From Inquilinus sp. Marseille-Q2685 (GTDB lineage: Bacteria; Pseudomonadota; Alphaproteobacteria; DSM-16000; Inquilinaceae), in contig NZ_CAKAKL010000001.1 of the NCBI RefSeq assembly GCF_916619195.1, forward strand, positions 930,001 to 994,000: DNA of 64,000 nt. Direction: 5' to 3'. Of this stretch, positions 19,914 to 29,393 are shown one piece after another (position 1 is the stretch's first letter; each line of letters starts with the position of its first letter). A program made the translations under genes and the position numbers. The notes beneath the pieces were generated by a model. It was not told the origin of the DNA. It saw only the letters and a program-made list of their open reading frames with translations, and did no database searches.

Positions 19914-21085
19914 TCAGAACATGTCCTTGGGATCGAACACAAGAAGGAACGAATCGTTCGGCCACCCGCCGCTCGGCATCGGCCAGGGCTGGCAGGTCGG
20001 GTTCGCGACGGCCCGCCGGGCGGCATTGGCCCAGGCGCGATCGCCGCCATCGTCGGCGACAGTGATGTCCTGGGGCCGGATGGTGCCGTCGGGCTGGACC
20101 TGGGCGACCCGGATCTGGACGACCGGCTTGTTCATCGCGCCTTCCAGTGGGCCGGTGTTCCAGCACTGCTTGACCGTGTCGCGGATGGCGCCTTCGTCGC
20201 CGCGCGACAGGCGGGTCTCGCGGCCGCCCTGCCCTGCCGCCCGCTGCTGGCGGTTCGACTGGCGGCTGGACTGGCGCCCGCCGGTCTGGCCGTCCAGAAG
20301 GCCCGCGATCTCGTCGTTCTGCGGCTGCGACGGCGCAGTCGACCGCGTCGGCGTGGCCGCGCCCTGCTGCGTCGGCGCCGGCGGCGGCGCTTTCGGGCGC
20401 GATCCCGGACGCGGCGCCTCGGTCGGCGAGATCGCCATCGGGTCGGCCTGCGCCGTCTCGGCCGGCGGGGTCGGCGGCGACGGCGTCGGGGTCGGCTCCG
20501 CCTGCGGCTTGCCCGAGGGCGGGTTCGGCCGCTGCTGCGGCGGGGGGGGCGGCGGTTGCGTCGTCGGCGGAGGTGGCGGCGGCGGGCGCGTTGCCTCGGG
20601 CGACGGCGCCTGCACCGGCGGTGGCGGCGGCGCGGGCGGCGGCGAGTCGGGGTCGGCGGCGTCGGCAGCTCCGGCGCCTGCGGCGTGGCCTTGGGCGTCG
20701 GCGGGGTCGGCGGCGGAGGCGGCGGCGAGGCCGGCTCGGGCTCCGGCGCCGGCCGCGCCTGCGGCGTCGGCTCGGACTGGCGCGGCTGCGGCAGTTGCGC
20801 CACCTTCGGCGGCTCCGGCCGCTGCGCCGGCGGCTTCGGCGCCGGCGGGGTCTTGGCCGCGGCCGGCGGCGGCGGCGCATCGGCGTCGCCCGTGGCCTCG
20901 GGGGCCGGCGGGCGGTCCGGCGCGATCTCGCCGGTCGCGCCTGCGCCGACCGCGTCGGCGCTGACGATCTCCACCGGCACGACCGCGATCGCCGGCGCGT
21001 CGCGCCGGAACAGCGGCAGCCCGAACATCAGCACGACCAGCAGGATCGCGTGCAGGGCCAGGGAGATGATGAGACTGGGACGCAT
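19914..21085 (-). CDS. tolA: TolA, split between two reading frames in this sequence
   Basis: TolA spans the periplasm and links the TolQ-TolR motor to TolB and Pal. The N-terminus has a membrane helix (LIISLALHAILLVVLMFGLP) and a Pro-rich linker in one frame, from 21085 to about 20655. The rest of the linker and the globular C-terminal domain (IRDTVKQCWN, VVQIRVAQVQPDG, FLLVFDPKDMF end) continue in another frame to 19914. Reading one extra C at the minus-strand CCCC run (20649-20652) joins them smoothly (PTPPTPDSPPPAPPPPP). Beyond that point the first frame becomes implausible Arg-rich sequence. This is either a sequencing error in GC-rich DNA, a true frameshift, or slippage. Neighbours tolR and tolB are intact and correctly spaced, so a sequencing error seems most likely. 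Confidence 0.85.
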
Positions 21086-21095
21086 GGGGCTCTTG

Positions 21096-21610
21096 TCAGC
21101 GCCTCGGTACCGGTGCGGCGGCCGCCGGAGCCGGCGTCAGGGCAGCCTGCCCCTTCGGCGTCTCGGAGATCAGCGCCACCCGGGTGAAGCCGGCGGAGGT
21201 GATCGCGCCCATCACCTGCATGATCCGGCCATAGGCCAACGCCTGGTCGCCGAACACGAAGATCCGGGTCTCGTTCGGGCCGCCGCCCGCGGCCGAGGCC
21301 TGGGCCTTGGCGATCGCGGTCAGCATAGGCACCAGGTCCTCCATCGCCACCTGCTTCTTCTGCACGTAGATCTGGCCCTGGGCGTCGATGGTGACCTGCA
21401 GCGGCTCCTCCTTGGTCGGGATGTTCTGGGCCCGGGTCTGCGGCAGGTCGACCGGCACGCCGACGGTCAGCAGCGGCGCCGTGACCATGAACACGATCAG
21501 CAGCACCAGCATGACATCGACGAAAGGCGTGACGTTGATGTCGGCGTTGGGGCGGAGGGTGCGGCGGCCGCCGCGCCCCCGGCCGGTGGCGTGGGAGAGC
21601 GAGACACCCA

Positions 21611-21611
<1 letters not shown>
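21096..21611 (-). CDS. tolR: TolR, ExbD/TolR-family proton-motive subunit
   Basis: TolR forms, with TolQ, the inner-membrane proton channel that energises TolA. The protein has 171 residues. The single N-terminal membrane helix has the conserved aspartate in [19 protein letters not shown], and a periplasmic domain with VPVDLPQ and [17 protein letters not shown] follows. Its start shares one base with the tolQ stop (TGATG). tolA begins 10 bases after it. Confidence 0.96.
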
Positions 21612-22342
<731 letters not shown>

Positions 22343-22353
22343 ACCTTCGCCCT

Positions 22354-22788
22354 TCACTCCGCCGCGTGCGACGCGGTCTGGTCCTTGATCGCGTTGAAGA
22401 CCTCGCGAAGCCGCGGCGGCATCCGCGCCGCCCGGCCGTCACGAGTGATGCAGGCCAATTTCAGCAGCAATGTGACGATGTCGTCCCCATCGCGCCGGAT
22501 CGCCTGCGACATTTCGAGACTGGCGCCGCCGATCGCCGTCACCCGCGTCTCGACCAGAAGCTGGTCGTCCAGGCGGGCCGAACGGCGGAAATCGATGGCG
22601 CAGTGGCGCACGGCGAAGGCGATGCCGGTCTCTGCCAGCATCGACCACTGCTCGAACCCCGCCGCGCGCAGCAGCTCGGTCCGCGCCCGCTCGGCGAAGC
22701 GCAGATAGGAGGCGTGGTAGACGATTCCCGATCCGTCCGTGTCCTCCCAATAGACCCGGACGGGGAAGCTGTGCGGCGCTGCGGTCAC
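22354..22788 (-). CDS. ybgC: Tol-Pal system acyl-CoA thioesterase YbgC
   Basis: This 144-residue hotdog-fold thioesterase hydrolyses short-chain acyl-CoA or acyl-ACP and is linked by gene order to the Tol-Pal system. The catalytic motif [24 protein letters not shown] (first and last halves visible near residues 14-37) includes the conserved Asp and Tyr-His. It begins with GTG overlapping the ruvB stop (GTGA). Confidence 0.95.
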   Translation of the reverse strand: MTAAPHSFPVRVYWEDTDGSGIVYHASYLRFAERARTELLRAAGFEQWSMLAETGIAFAVRHCAIDFRRSARLDDQLLVETRVTAIGGASLEMSQAIRRDGDDIVTLLLKLACITRDGRAARMPPRLREVFNAIKDQTASHAAE

Positions 22789-23822
22789 GGCTCGTCTTCC
22801 AGCAGGTCGAGCTGGGAGGCGGCACGCTTCGGCTCGGCCAGGCCGAGCGCGCGGTAGCCGCGGTCGCCCAGGACGCGGCCGCGCGGCGTGCGCTGCACCA
22901 GGCCCTGCTGCAGCAGATAGGGCTCGATCACGTCCTCGATCATGTCGCGCTGCTCGCTCAGCGCCGCCGCCAGCGTCTCGACCCCGACCGGGCCGCCGCC
23001 GTAATGCTCCGCGATCAGGCGCAGATAGCGCCGGTCCATGGCGTCCAGCCCGGCCTCGTCGACGTCGAGGCGGCGCAGCGCCTGGTCGGCGGCGCGAGCG
23101 TCGATCTGCGCCAGCCCGGCAACCGCGCCGAAATCGCGCACCCGGCGCAGCAGCCGGCCGGCGATGCGCGGGGTGCCGCGGGAGCGCTTGGCGATCTCGT
23201 GCGCCCCCTCGCCGGTCAGCGGGCAGCCGAGCAGCCGGGCGCCGCGGCTGACGATCGATTCCAGCTCCGGCGTGCCGTAGAAGTTCAGCCGCAGCGGGAT
23301 GCCGAAGCGGTCGCGCAGCGGCGTGGTGATCAGCCCCGACCGGGTGGTGGCGCCGACCAGGGTGAAGGGCGGCAGGTCGATGCGGACCGACCGCGCGGCC
23401 GGCCCCTCGCCGATGATCAGGTCGAGCTGGAAGTCCTCCATCGCCGGGTAGAGGATCTCCTCCACCGCCGGGTTCATGCGGTGGATCTCGTCGATGAACA
23501 GCACGTCGCGCGGCTGCAGGTTGGTCAGGATCGCCGCCAGGTCACCGGCGCGGGCGATCACCGGGCCGGAGGTGGCGCGGAAGCCGACGCCGAGCTCGCG
23601 CGATACGATCTGGGCCAGCGTGGTCTTGCCCAGGCCGGGCGGACCGAACAGCAAGACGTGGTCCAGTGCCTCGGCCCGGCTGCGGGCGGCGGTGACGAAG
23701 ACGCGGAGATTTTCGCAGACCTCGCGCTGGCCGACGAAATCCTCCAGCGTCTGCGGCCGCAAGGAGGAGTCGTCGTCGCCCTGGCGCTCGCCCGTGACGA
23801 TGCGGTCGGTGTCGCCGGTCAT
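22785..23822 (-). CDS. ruvB: Holliday junction branch migration helicase RuvB
   Basis: RuvB hexamers drive branch migration of Holliday junctions with RuvA. The protein has 345 residues with Walker A GPPGLGKT (about residues 60-67), Walker [10 protein letters not shown], sensor [18 protein letters not shown] and a C-terminal winged helix ([27 protein letters not shown]). It overlaps ruvA upstream and ybgC downstream by four bases. Confidence 0.98.
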   Translation of the reverse strand: MTGDTDRIVTGERQGDDDSSLRPQTLEDFVGQREVCENLRVFVTAARSRAEALDHVLLFGPPGLGKTTLAQIVSRELGVGFRATSGPVIARAGDLAAILTNLQPRDVLFIDEIHRMNPAVEEILYPAMEDFQLDLIIGEGPAARSVRIDLPPFTLVGATTRSGLITTPLRDRFGIPLRLNFYGTPELESIVSRGARLLGCPLTGEGAHEIAKRSRGTPRIAGRLLRRVRDFGAVAGLAQIDARAADQALRRLDVDEAGLDAMDRRYLRLIAEHYGGGPVGVETLAAALSEQRDMIEDVIEPYLLQQGLVQRTPRGRVLGDRGYRALGLAEPKRAASQLDLLEDEP

Positions 23823-24445
23823 GACGCCAGCTCACGCAGCGCGGCGGGGATGATCGCCGACACGGTCGCCTCGGGCCCCAGCTTGCCGCCGGCCCTGGCC
23901 ACGGCGGCGAAGGCCTCGGCCCGGCCGTAGCCGAGATTGACCAGGGCGGAGACCGCATCGGCCGCGGCGCCCGCCTCGGCCGGCGCGGCAGGGGCTGCAG
24001 CGCCGCCGCCATGGAAGGCGGCGACGGCCGGCCCGAGGGCGATGCCGCCGACCTTGTCCTTCAGTTCCGACGCGATCCGGCCGGCCAGCTTCGGCCCGAC
24101 GCCCTCGGCCCGGGCCAGCATCGCCTTGTCGCCGGCGGCGATCGCGGTCGCCACCTGGTCCGGCGACAGCACCGACAGGATGGCCAGCGCCACCTTCGCG
24201 CCCACCCCCTGCACCGTGGTCAGCAGGCGGAACCAGTCCCGCTCCGCCGTATCGGCGAAGCCGTAGAGATGGATGTGGTCCTCGCGCACATGCGTCTCGA
24301 CGTGCAGCGCCACAGCCTCGCGCGGGCCGCCGAGCAGGCCGAGGGTGCGGCGCGAGCAGAAGACCAGATAGCCGACGCCGTTGCAGTCGATGACCGCATG
24401 ATCGGCCCCGGCGCTGTCCAGCAGGCCGCGCAGCCGGGCGATCAT
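23819..24445 (-). CDS. ruvA: Holliday junction DNA-binding protein RuvA
   Basis: RuvA tetramers hold the four-way junction open for RuvB and RuvC. The 208 residues contain the N-terminal OB domain ([26 protein letters not shown]), helix-hairpin-helix motifs ([33 protein letters not shown]), an Ala/Gly-rich flexible linker and a C-terminal RuvB-contact domain ([12 protein letters not shown]). It overlaps ruvC and ruvB by ATGA. Confidence 0.97.
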   Translation of the reverse strand: MIARLRGLLDSAGADHAVIDCNGVGYLVFCSRRTLGLLGGPREAVALHVETHVREDHIHLYGFADTAERDWFRLLTTVQGVGAKVALAILSVLSPDQVATAIAAGDKAMLARAEGVGPKLAGRIASELKDKVGGIALGPAVAAFHGGGAAAPAAPAEAGAAADAVSALVNLGYGRAEAFAAVARAGGKLGPEATVSAIIPAALRELAS

Positions 24446-24951
24446 CGCGCCACCTGCAGCCGGATGCCGGCGATGCTGGCCTCGGTCTGGCGGTGATGGG
24501 CGTGGCAGATCGCGACCGCCAAGGCGTCGGCCGCGTCCGGGGTCCGGAAGGTGGTGCCGGGCAGCAGCATCCGCACCATGTGCTGGACCTGGGTCTTGTC
24601 GGCATGGCCGGCGCCGACCACGGACTTCTTGATGTGGTTGGCGCCGTATTCCGCGACCCGGATTCCGGCCAGGGCCGGCACCAGCAGCACCACGCCGCGG
24701 GCCAGGCCCAGCTTCAGGGTCGAGGTCGGGTTCTTGTTGACGAAGGTCTCCTCGACCGCCGCCTCATCCGGCGTCCACTCCCGCAGCACCGAGGCCAGCC
24801 CGTCATGCAATTGCACAAGCCGCGTGGCGAGATCGGCCTTGTCGTCGGAATCGACGCTGCCGTCGGCGATGTAGCGCAACCGGTTGCCGTCGACATCGAG
24901 GACGCCCCAGCCGGTGTGGCGCAACCCGGGGTCGAGGCCGAGGATCCTCAT
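24442..24951 (-). CDS. ruvC: Crossover junction endodeoxyribonuclease RuvC
   Basis: RuvC is the nuclease that cuts Holliday junctions. The protein has 169 residues. It shows the RNase H-like first strand with catalytic Asp ([16 protein letters not shown]), the conserved [16 protein letters not shown] with catalytic Glu, and the C-terminal [15 protein letters not shown] with the last acidic residues. It is the first gene of the ruvCAB run. yebC precedes it, 59 bases away. Confidence 0.98.
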   Translation of the reverse strand: MRILGLDPGLRHTGWGVLDVDGNRLRYIADGSVDSDDKADLATRLVQLHDGLASVLREWTPDEAAVEETFVNKNPTSTLKLGLARGVVLLVPALAGIRVAEYGANHIKKSVVGAGHADKTQVQHMVRMLLPGTTFRTPDAADALAVAICHAHHRQTEASIAGIRLQVAR

Positions 24952-25010
24952 CGGCGCTCCATCCCCCCTGCCCTCGCCATCCCCCGAAATTCCATCACCC
25001 CTCCGCCGGC

Positions 25011-25760
25011 TCAGGCCGTGAGCCGCGCCATGATCTCGTCCGGGATCTCGAAATTGGCCGAGACCCGCTGCACGTCGTCGCTGTCCTCGAGCGTGTCGAG
25101 CAGCTTCAGCAGCGACGCCGCCTGCTCCTCGTTCAGCGCCACGCTGTTCAGCGGCCGCCAGACCAGGCCCGAGGAATCCGGCGTGCCGAACTTCTCCTCC
25201 AGCGCGTCGCGCACCGCGGCGAAGCCCTCGACCGTGGTGGTCACGGTATGGGTCTCGTCGTCGCTCTGCACGTCGTCGGCGCCGGCCTCCAGCGCCGCTT
25301 CGAACATCGCGTCGGCGCTGGCGGCCTTGGCCGGGAACACCAGCTCGCCGACCCGGTTGAACATGAAGCTGACCGAGTTGGTCTCGCCCAGCGATCCGCC
25401 ATGCTTGGCGAAGATCGACCGGACCTCGGCGGCGGTGCGGTTGCGGTTGTCGGTCAGCGCTTCGACGATCACGGCGATGCCGGCCGGGCCGTAGCCCTCG
25501 TAGCGGATCTCGACATAGTCGCTGTCGTTGCCGTCGCCGGTGGCGCGCTTGATCGCCCGCTCGATATTGTCCTTCGGCATGTTCTCCTTGCGCGCGGCCT
25601 GGATGGCGGCGCGCAGGCGCGGATTCATCGCCGGGTCGGGCAGGCCGAGCTTGGCGGAAACGGTGATCTCGCGCTGGAGCTTGGTGAAGATCTTGGCCCG
25701 CTTGGCGTCCTGGGCGCCTTTGCGGTGCATGATGTTCTTGAACTGTGAATGACCGGCCAT
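25011..25760 (-). CDS. yebC: YebC/PmpR-family protein
   Basis: The protein has 249 residues, beginning [18 protein letters not shown], the family hallmark. Other family blocks are [14 protein letters not shown] and [23 protein letters not shown]. The family was long annotated as DNA-binding regulator; members also act on translation of proline-rich stretches. The gene sits upstream of ruvC, the usual yebC-ruvC arrangement. ATG 25760 is chosen for the invariant N-terminus. Confidence 0.97.
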   Translation of the reverse strand: MAGHSQFKNIMHRKGAQDAKRAKIFTKLQREITVSAKLGLPDPAMNPRLRAAIQAARKENMPKDNIERAIKRATGDGNDSDYVEIRYEGYGPAGIAVIVEALTDNRNRTAAEVRSIFAKHGGSLGETNSVSFMFNRVGELVFPAKAASADAMFEAALEAGADDVQSDDETHTVTTTVEGFAAVRDALEEKFGTPDSSGLVWRPLNSVALNEEQAASLLKLLDTLEDSDDVQRVSANFEIPDEIMARLTA

Positions 25761-25978
25761 GGGGCTGCGCCTGACTGACTTGGAGAACTCGCGGCGGGAG
25801 ACATATGCGGCCGGCCCGGCGACGGCAAGCGCCACCGCACGGTCACCCGCGCCGCGTTAGGCCCAGACTATGGCGCTTTTGTGGCCCGGAGGAAAGGGAC
25901 ACGAAAATTTCCGGTCCCGGATATTCCGTTTCCCAGCAATCGGATAGACGCAATTGTAGAGAAACAAGGTGAATAGGA

Positions 25979-26818
25979 TCAGCTTGCCGAGTCGGCAGGG
26001 GCGAAGCCGGCCGGCCAAGCCGGGGCCAACCGTCCGCCGAGGCGCAGAGGCTCGGCCCTTCGGGCGAGTCCCGTGGTCTCGTCGGTCTCCAGCACCAGGC
26101 CGCAGATCGTCGGCTGGCCGTCGGCCGGGGTCAGCCGCTCGGTCGGCATCTTGCGGATGAAGCGGGCGATCGCCGGCTCCTTCACCATGCCGATGACGCT
26201 GTCGTAGTCGCCGCACATGCCGGCATCGGTCTGATAGGCGGTGCCGCCGCGCAGGATGTGCAGGTCCGCGGTCGGGACATGGGTGTGGGTGCCGACCACC
26301 AGCGTCACCCGGCCGTCGAGATGGTGGCCCATCGCCATCTTCTCGCTCGAAGCCTCGCCGTGGAAGTCGACGATGATAGCGTCGACCACGCCCGGCATGG
26401 CCATGTCGGCCAGCAGCCGGTCGACCGCGGCGAAGGGGTCGTCCAGCGCGTCCATGAACAGCCGCGCCATCAGGTTGATCACCAGCACCTGCCGGCCGCC
26501 GCGGGCCTGCAGCAGGGTCGCGCCGCGCCCGGGCGTGCCGGCCGGGAAATTGGCCGGGCGCACGATCCGCGGGTCGCGGTCAATCGAGCCCAGCAGCTCG
26601 CGCTGGTCCCAGACATGGTTGCCGGTGGTCAGGCAGTCGACACCCGACTCGTAGAACTCCTCGGCGATCTTCTGGGTGATGCCGAAGCCGCCGGCCGAGT
26701 TCTCGCCGTTGACCACGACGAAATCGAGGTCGAGGCGCTGCCGCAGCCGCGGCACCTGCTCCATCACCGCCAGGCGGGCGGCGCGGCCGACGACGTCACC
26801 CAGGAAAAGAATGCGCAT
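25979..26818 (-). CDS. YmdB-type metallophosphoesterase (TIGR00282 family)
   Basis: The protein has 279 residues with dinuclear metal phosphoesterase motifs: GDVVGRA, NGENSAGGFG, TGNHVWDQ, VDFHGEASSEK, GTHTHVPTAD and MCGDYDSVIGM. Characterised relatives hydrolyse 2',3'- or 3',5'-cyclic nucleotides. It lies 12 bases after fau and is probably cotranscribed with it. The last 30 residues are an Ala/Pro-rich tail. Confidence 0.93.
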   Translation of the reverse strand: MRILFLGDVVGRAARLAVMEQVPRLRQRLDLDFVVVNGENSAGGFGITQKIAEEFYESGVDCLTTGNHVWDQRELLGSIDRDPRIVRPANFPAGTPGRGATLLQARGGRQVLVINLMARLFMDALDDPFAAVDRLLADMAMPGVVDAIIVDFHGEASSEKMAMGHHLDGRVTLVVGTHTHVPTADLHILRGGTAYQTDAGMCGDYDSVIGMVKEPAIARFIRKMPTERLTPADGQPTICGLVLETDETTGLARRAEPLRLGGRLAPAWPAGFAPADSAS

Positions 26819-26830
26819 CCGAAATCCGTC

Positions 26831-27421
26831 TCAAACAGCGATGCGGATCGCCTCGCGATCCGTCACGATCCAATCCAGGGCCTCGTCGTGCAGGCCGACC
26901 GGCACCGCCGTGACCTCCTGCCCGGCATAGCCGATGCCGACCGCGACCACCCGCCGCTGCGCCCGCAGCCCCGCCAGGGTGCGGTCGTAGAAGCCGGCGC
27001 CGTAGCCCATGCGGAAGCCCTTGCGGTCGAAGCCGAGCAGCGGCACGAACAGCAGGTCGGGCACCCGCTCGGCCGCCGAAGGCGCCGGCACCGACACCCC
27101 GAACACGCCCTCGACCAGCGGCGCCTCGGGCGTCCAGTCGCGGAAGATCAAAGGCTGGCCCTTGCCCTGAACCACCGGCACGCAGGCGGCATGGCCGCGG
27201 TCGATCGCGGCGCGCAGGAGCGGCAGCGGGTCGAGCTCGTCGTCGATCGGCAGGTAGCCGCTGACCACCCCGCCCGGCGGCAGGGGAATCGCCTGCAGGA
27301 CGATGTCGCGGAGCCTCTCGCCCGCCTCGGCGCCGTGGTCCCGGTGGTAGGCCGCACGCCGCTCACGCGCCACGGCCCGGAACGCCCTCTTGGCGTCGCG
27401 CAGCTCGGTCCCGTCAGGCAT
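26831..27421 (-). CDS. 5-formyltetrahydrofolate cyclo-ligase
   Basis: This enzyme converts 5-formyl-THF to 5,10-methenyl-THF using ATP and recycles a dead-end folate. The 196-residue protein has the N-terminal KRAFRAVARERRA basic segment, the VPLLGFDRKGFRMGYGAGFYDRTL signature (in two halves, about residues 125-148) and VGIGYAGQE. It is the gene immediately downstream of the 6S RNA, the arrangement found widely in proteobacteria. Confidence 0.95.
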   Translation of the reverse strand: MPDGTELRDAKRAFRAVARERRAAYHRDHGAEAGERLRDIVLQAIPLPPGGVVSGYLPIDDELDPLPLLRAAIDRGHAACVPVVQGKGQPLIFRDWTPEAPLVEGVFGVSVPAPSAAERVPDLLFVPLLGFDRKGFRMGYGAGFYDRTLAGLRAQRRVVAVGIGYAGQEVTAVPVGLHDEALDWIVTDREAIRIAV

Positions 27422-27449
27422 GGCGGCTGGGAGAGAAGGAAAAAGAAGT

Positions 27450-27620
27450 GGCAGCGGAGCCGCATCGGCCGGTGGTCATATCGTCTCCTCTTGGGCCCTG
27501 CAACAGCAGGTGGGTGCCGTGTGTCCAGGACCACGATCCCGGCAGGGACAGCCCCCTAAGAGAAGCGCATCGGCCCCAGGGACAAAGCGACCTGTCGCAC
27601 CGCGCAGCCCCGCTCCGCGA
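27450..27620 (-). ncRNA. ssrS: 6S RNA
   Basis: The 205-base gap between zapA and the cyclo-ligase gene can fold on the minus strand into a long rod. The closing stem GCGGAGC (27613-27619) pairs with GCTCCGC (27452-27459 region). A further hairpin with CCTGC/GCAGG arms sits around the GCACCCACCTG segment typical of alphaproteobacterial 6S RNA. 6S RNA mimics an open promoter and sequesters the housekeeping RNA polymerase. The zapA-ssrS-cyclo-ligase order is the conserved home of this gene. Ends are approximate. Confidence 0.75.
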
Positions 27621-27626
27621 ACAGAT

Positions 27627-27953
27627 TTAGGGCGTCTCGACCCGGGCTGCAATGGCCTCGATCCGATCGGCGAGTTTCTGCAGCCGCGACGCCAGCTCCG
27701 GGTCGTCCAGCGGCGACGGCGCCGGGGCGGGCGCGCCCGGGACCTTGCCCTCGCGCAGGTCCAGCAGCTCGTCGCCCAGCATCAGCGCGACCATGACCAG
27801 GAGATGGGTGTCGGTCGCGGTCCGCACCGAGCCCTGGATCTCGCGGATCCGCTCCGCCACGAAGGCAGCGACCTCGCGGACGCGACCTTCCTGCCCGTCC
27901 TCGCAGGCGATCGGATACGGACGGTTGTTCAGAGTGATTTCGACCCGGGCCAC
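27627..27953 (-). CDS. zapA: Cell division protein ZapA
   Basis: ZapA binds and bundles FtsZ filaments at midcell. The 108-residue protein starts MARVEITLNNRPYPIACEDG with RVREVAAFVAERI, the family N-terminal domain, followed by a coiled-coil part (DPELASRLQKLADRIEAIAARV). It lies 4 bases after the small coiled-coil gene and just before 6S RNA. Confidence 0.92.
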   Translation of the reverse strand: MARVEITLNNRPYPIACEDGQEGRVREVAAFVAERIREIQGSVRTATDTHLLVMVALMLGDELLDLREGKVPGAPAPAPSPLDDPELASRLQKLADRIEAIAARVETP

Positions 27954-27957
27954 GGCG

Positions 27958-28188
27958 CTACTTTTCCAAAAGGGTCTCGATGCGCTGGATCACCTGGTTG
28001 ACCCGCGCCGCCACCGTCGCCGTGTCCTCGCGCAGCTCGGTCTCAATCTCGGTCACCGCCTGCGAGCGCACGCGGTCCGCGATCTCGTCGATCTGCGTCT
28101 GGCGACGCTCCTCCTGGGCCGCCACGGCGGCGTCCAGGCGCTCCAGGGCGCGCTCCAGGCGGTCGAGCTCCGCGGTCAACCCGCTCAT
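27958..28188 (-). CDS. Small coiled-coil protein (DUF4164-like)
   Basis: The protein has 76 residues, almost entirely a charged heptad coiled coil (ELDRLERALERLDAAV, VNQVIQRIETLLEK). This kind of small protein is usually encoded before zapA in alphaproteobacteria, and a division role with ZapA is only inferred from that. No membrane segment is present. The stop is 4 bases from the zapA start, so the two are cotranscribed. Confidence 0.8.
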   Translation of the reverse strand: MSGLTAELDRLERALERLDAAVAAQEERRQTQIDEIADRVRSQAVTEIETELREDTATVAARVNQVIQRIETLLEK

Positions 28189-28224
28189 GGGCGGGACTCC
28201 AGATCCAGCGTCATCCGGGTGAAA

Positions 28225-29310
28225 CTATGCGCCGGCCTGCGCCCCGTCAACGGAAGCCTCCGGTACCGCGACGCCGACGGTGCCGGCGAAGGCTACGAGA
28301 CGCTCCCAGGTGCGGCGGTCCAGCGGCACGCCGAGCCGGGCACGCTCCGCCGCCTCGCGCTTCTCCGGATCGCCCGGCGCCATCACCTCCTGCCCGGCCT
28401 GGGCCGGCTGCGTCCGCAGGTCCGAGAGAATCGCCGCGAGCGATTCCTCGAAGCCGCCGGCGGCGAAGGCCCGCGGCTTCAGCAGCAGGAAGAAATGGCC
28501 GATCTGCACCGGCTGGCCCGGGCCGGTGAACTTGGTCATGCGGAAGCCGTGCGGCATGCCGGTCAGGCTGGCGCACAGGATCTCGACCATCATCGCCAGG
28601 CCGGCGCCCTTGTAGCCGTAGCCCAGGCCGCCGACCGGGATCAGGCCGGTGGCGACATGCGGATCGGTGGTGGCGATGCCGTCGTCGCCGACCGCGACCT
28701 CCGGCGGCAGCGGGGTGCCGGTGTCGCGGCGCAGATGCACGCGGTTCAGCGGGATGGCGCTGGTCGCCATGTCCAGCAGCACCGGCTCCTCGTCCCGCGC
28801 CGGGGCGGCGAAGCTGATCGGGTTGGTGCCGAAGAACGGCCTCACCCCGCCATGCGGCACCACCAGCGCATCGGCATGAGTGCAGCCGAAGGCGACGAAG
28901 CCGCGCTTCGCCGCCGCCAGGGTGTAGACGCCGGTGGCGCCGTGATGGGAGGAGCGGGTGACCACGGCGGCGGCCAGTCCGGTCCCCTCCGCCAGGCTTG
29001 CTGCCTCTTCGATGGCGCGGTAGCTGGCGAGGTGGCCGAGCCCGCCATCGGCGTCGACCACGACGCAGGCCGGCGCGGTTCGGGTGGCGGTCACCGCCGG
29101 TGCCGGATTCACACGCCCGTTCTGCAGCTGGTCGAGATAGAACGGCACCAGCCGCACGCCATGGGTGTCGACGCCGCGGGCCGAGGCGTCGGTCATCGCC
29201 CGCGCCGTCGCCGCCGCGCTGTCCTCCGACATCCCGGCGCCGCGCAGCAGCGCCGCCGCGAAGTCCTCCAGCGCCGCCCGCGTCAGGCGCACCCCGTCGA
29301 AACGCTCCAT
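28225..29310 (-). CDS. Ldh-family NAD(P)-dependent oxidoreductase (malate/L-lactate dehydrogenase type II)
   Basis: The 361-residue protein belongs to the malate/L-sulfolactate/ureidoglycolate dehydrogenase-like family, which is unrelated to classical LDH. Family markers are RGVDTHGV near residue 50, the catalytic SSHHGATG, FFGTNPISFAAP for cofactor binding, DMATSAIP, and GYKGAGLAMMVEIL. Substrate cannot be assigned, since the family covers 2-hydroxy acids and cyclic imino acids. It lies between the zapA group and a GH3 gene on the same strand, and may be transcribed with either. Confidence 0.9.
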   Translation of the reverse strand: MERFDGVRLTRAALEDFAAALLRGAGMSEDSAAATARAMTDASARGVDTHGVRLVPFYLDQLQNGRVNPAPAVTATRTAPACVVVDADGGLGHLASYRAIEEAASLAEGTGLAAAVVTRSSHHGATGVYTLAAAKRGFVAFGCTHADALVVPHGGVRPFFGTNPISFAAPARDEEPVLLDMATSAIPLNRVHLRRDTGTPLPPEVAVGDDGIATTDPHVATGLIPVGGLGYGYKGAGLAMMVEILCASLTGMPHGFRMTKFTGPGQPVQIGHFFLLLKPRAFAAGGFEESLAAILSDLRTQPAQAGQEVMAPGDPEKREAAERARLGVPLDRRTWERLVAFAGTVGVAVPEASVDGAQAGA

Positions 29311-29393
29311 CCCTCGTCTCCGAAAACCCTCTCGCCGGCGCCGCCGCCGTTATGTCCGACGTATGTAGCGCGGCGCCGGGACGGTCTCCAGAC

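Noticed and set aside
19885-20880. Arg-rich 331-residue frame within tolA
   Set aside because: It is made of CGC/CGG readings of the proline-rich linker and shows no TolA features.
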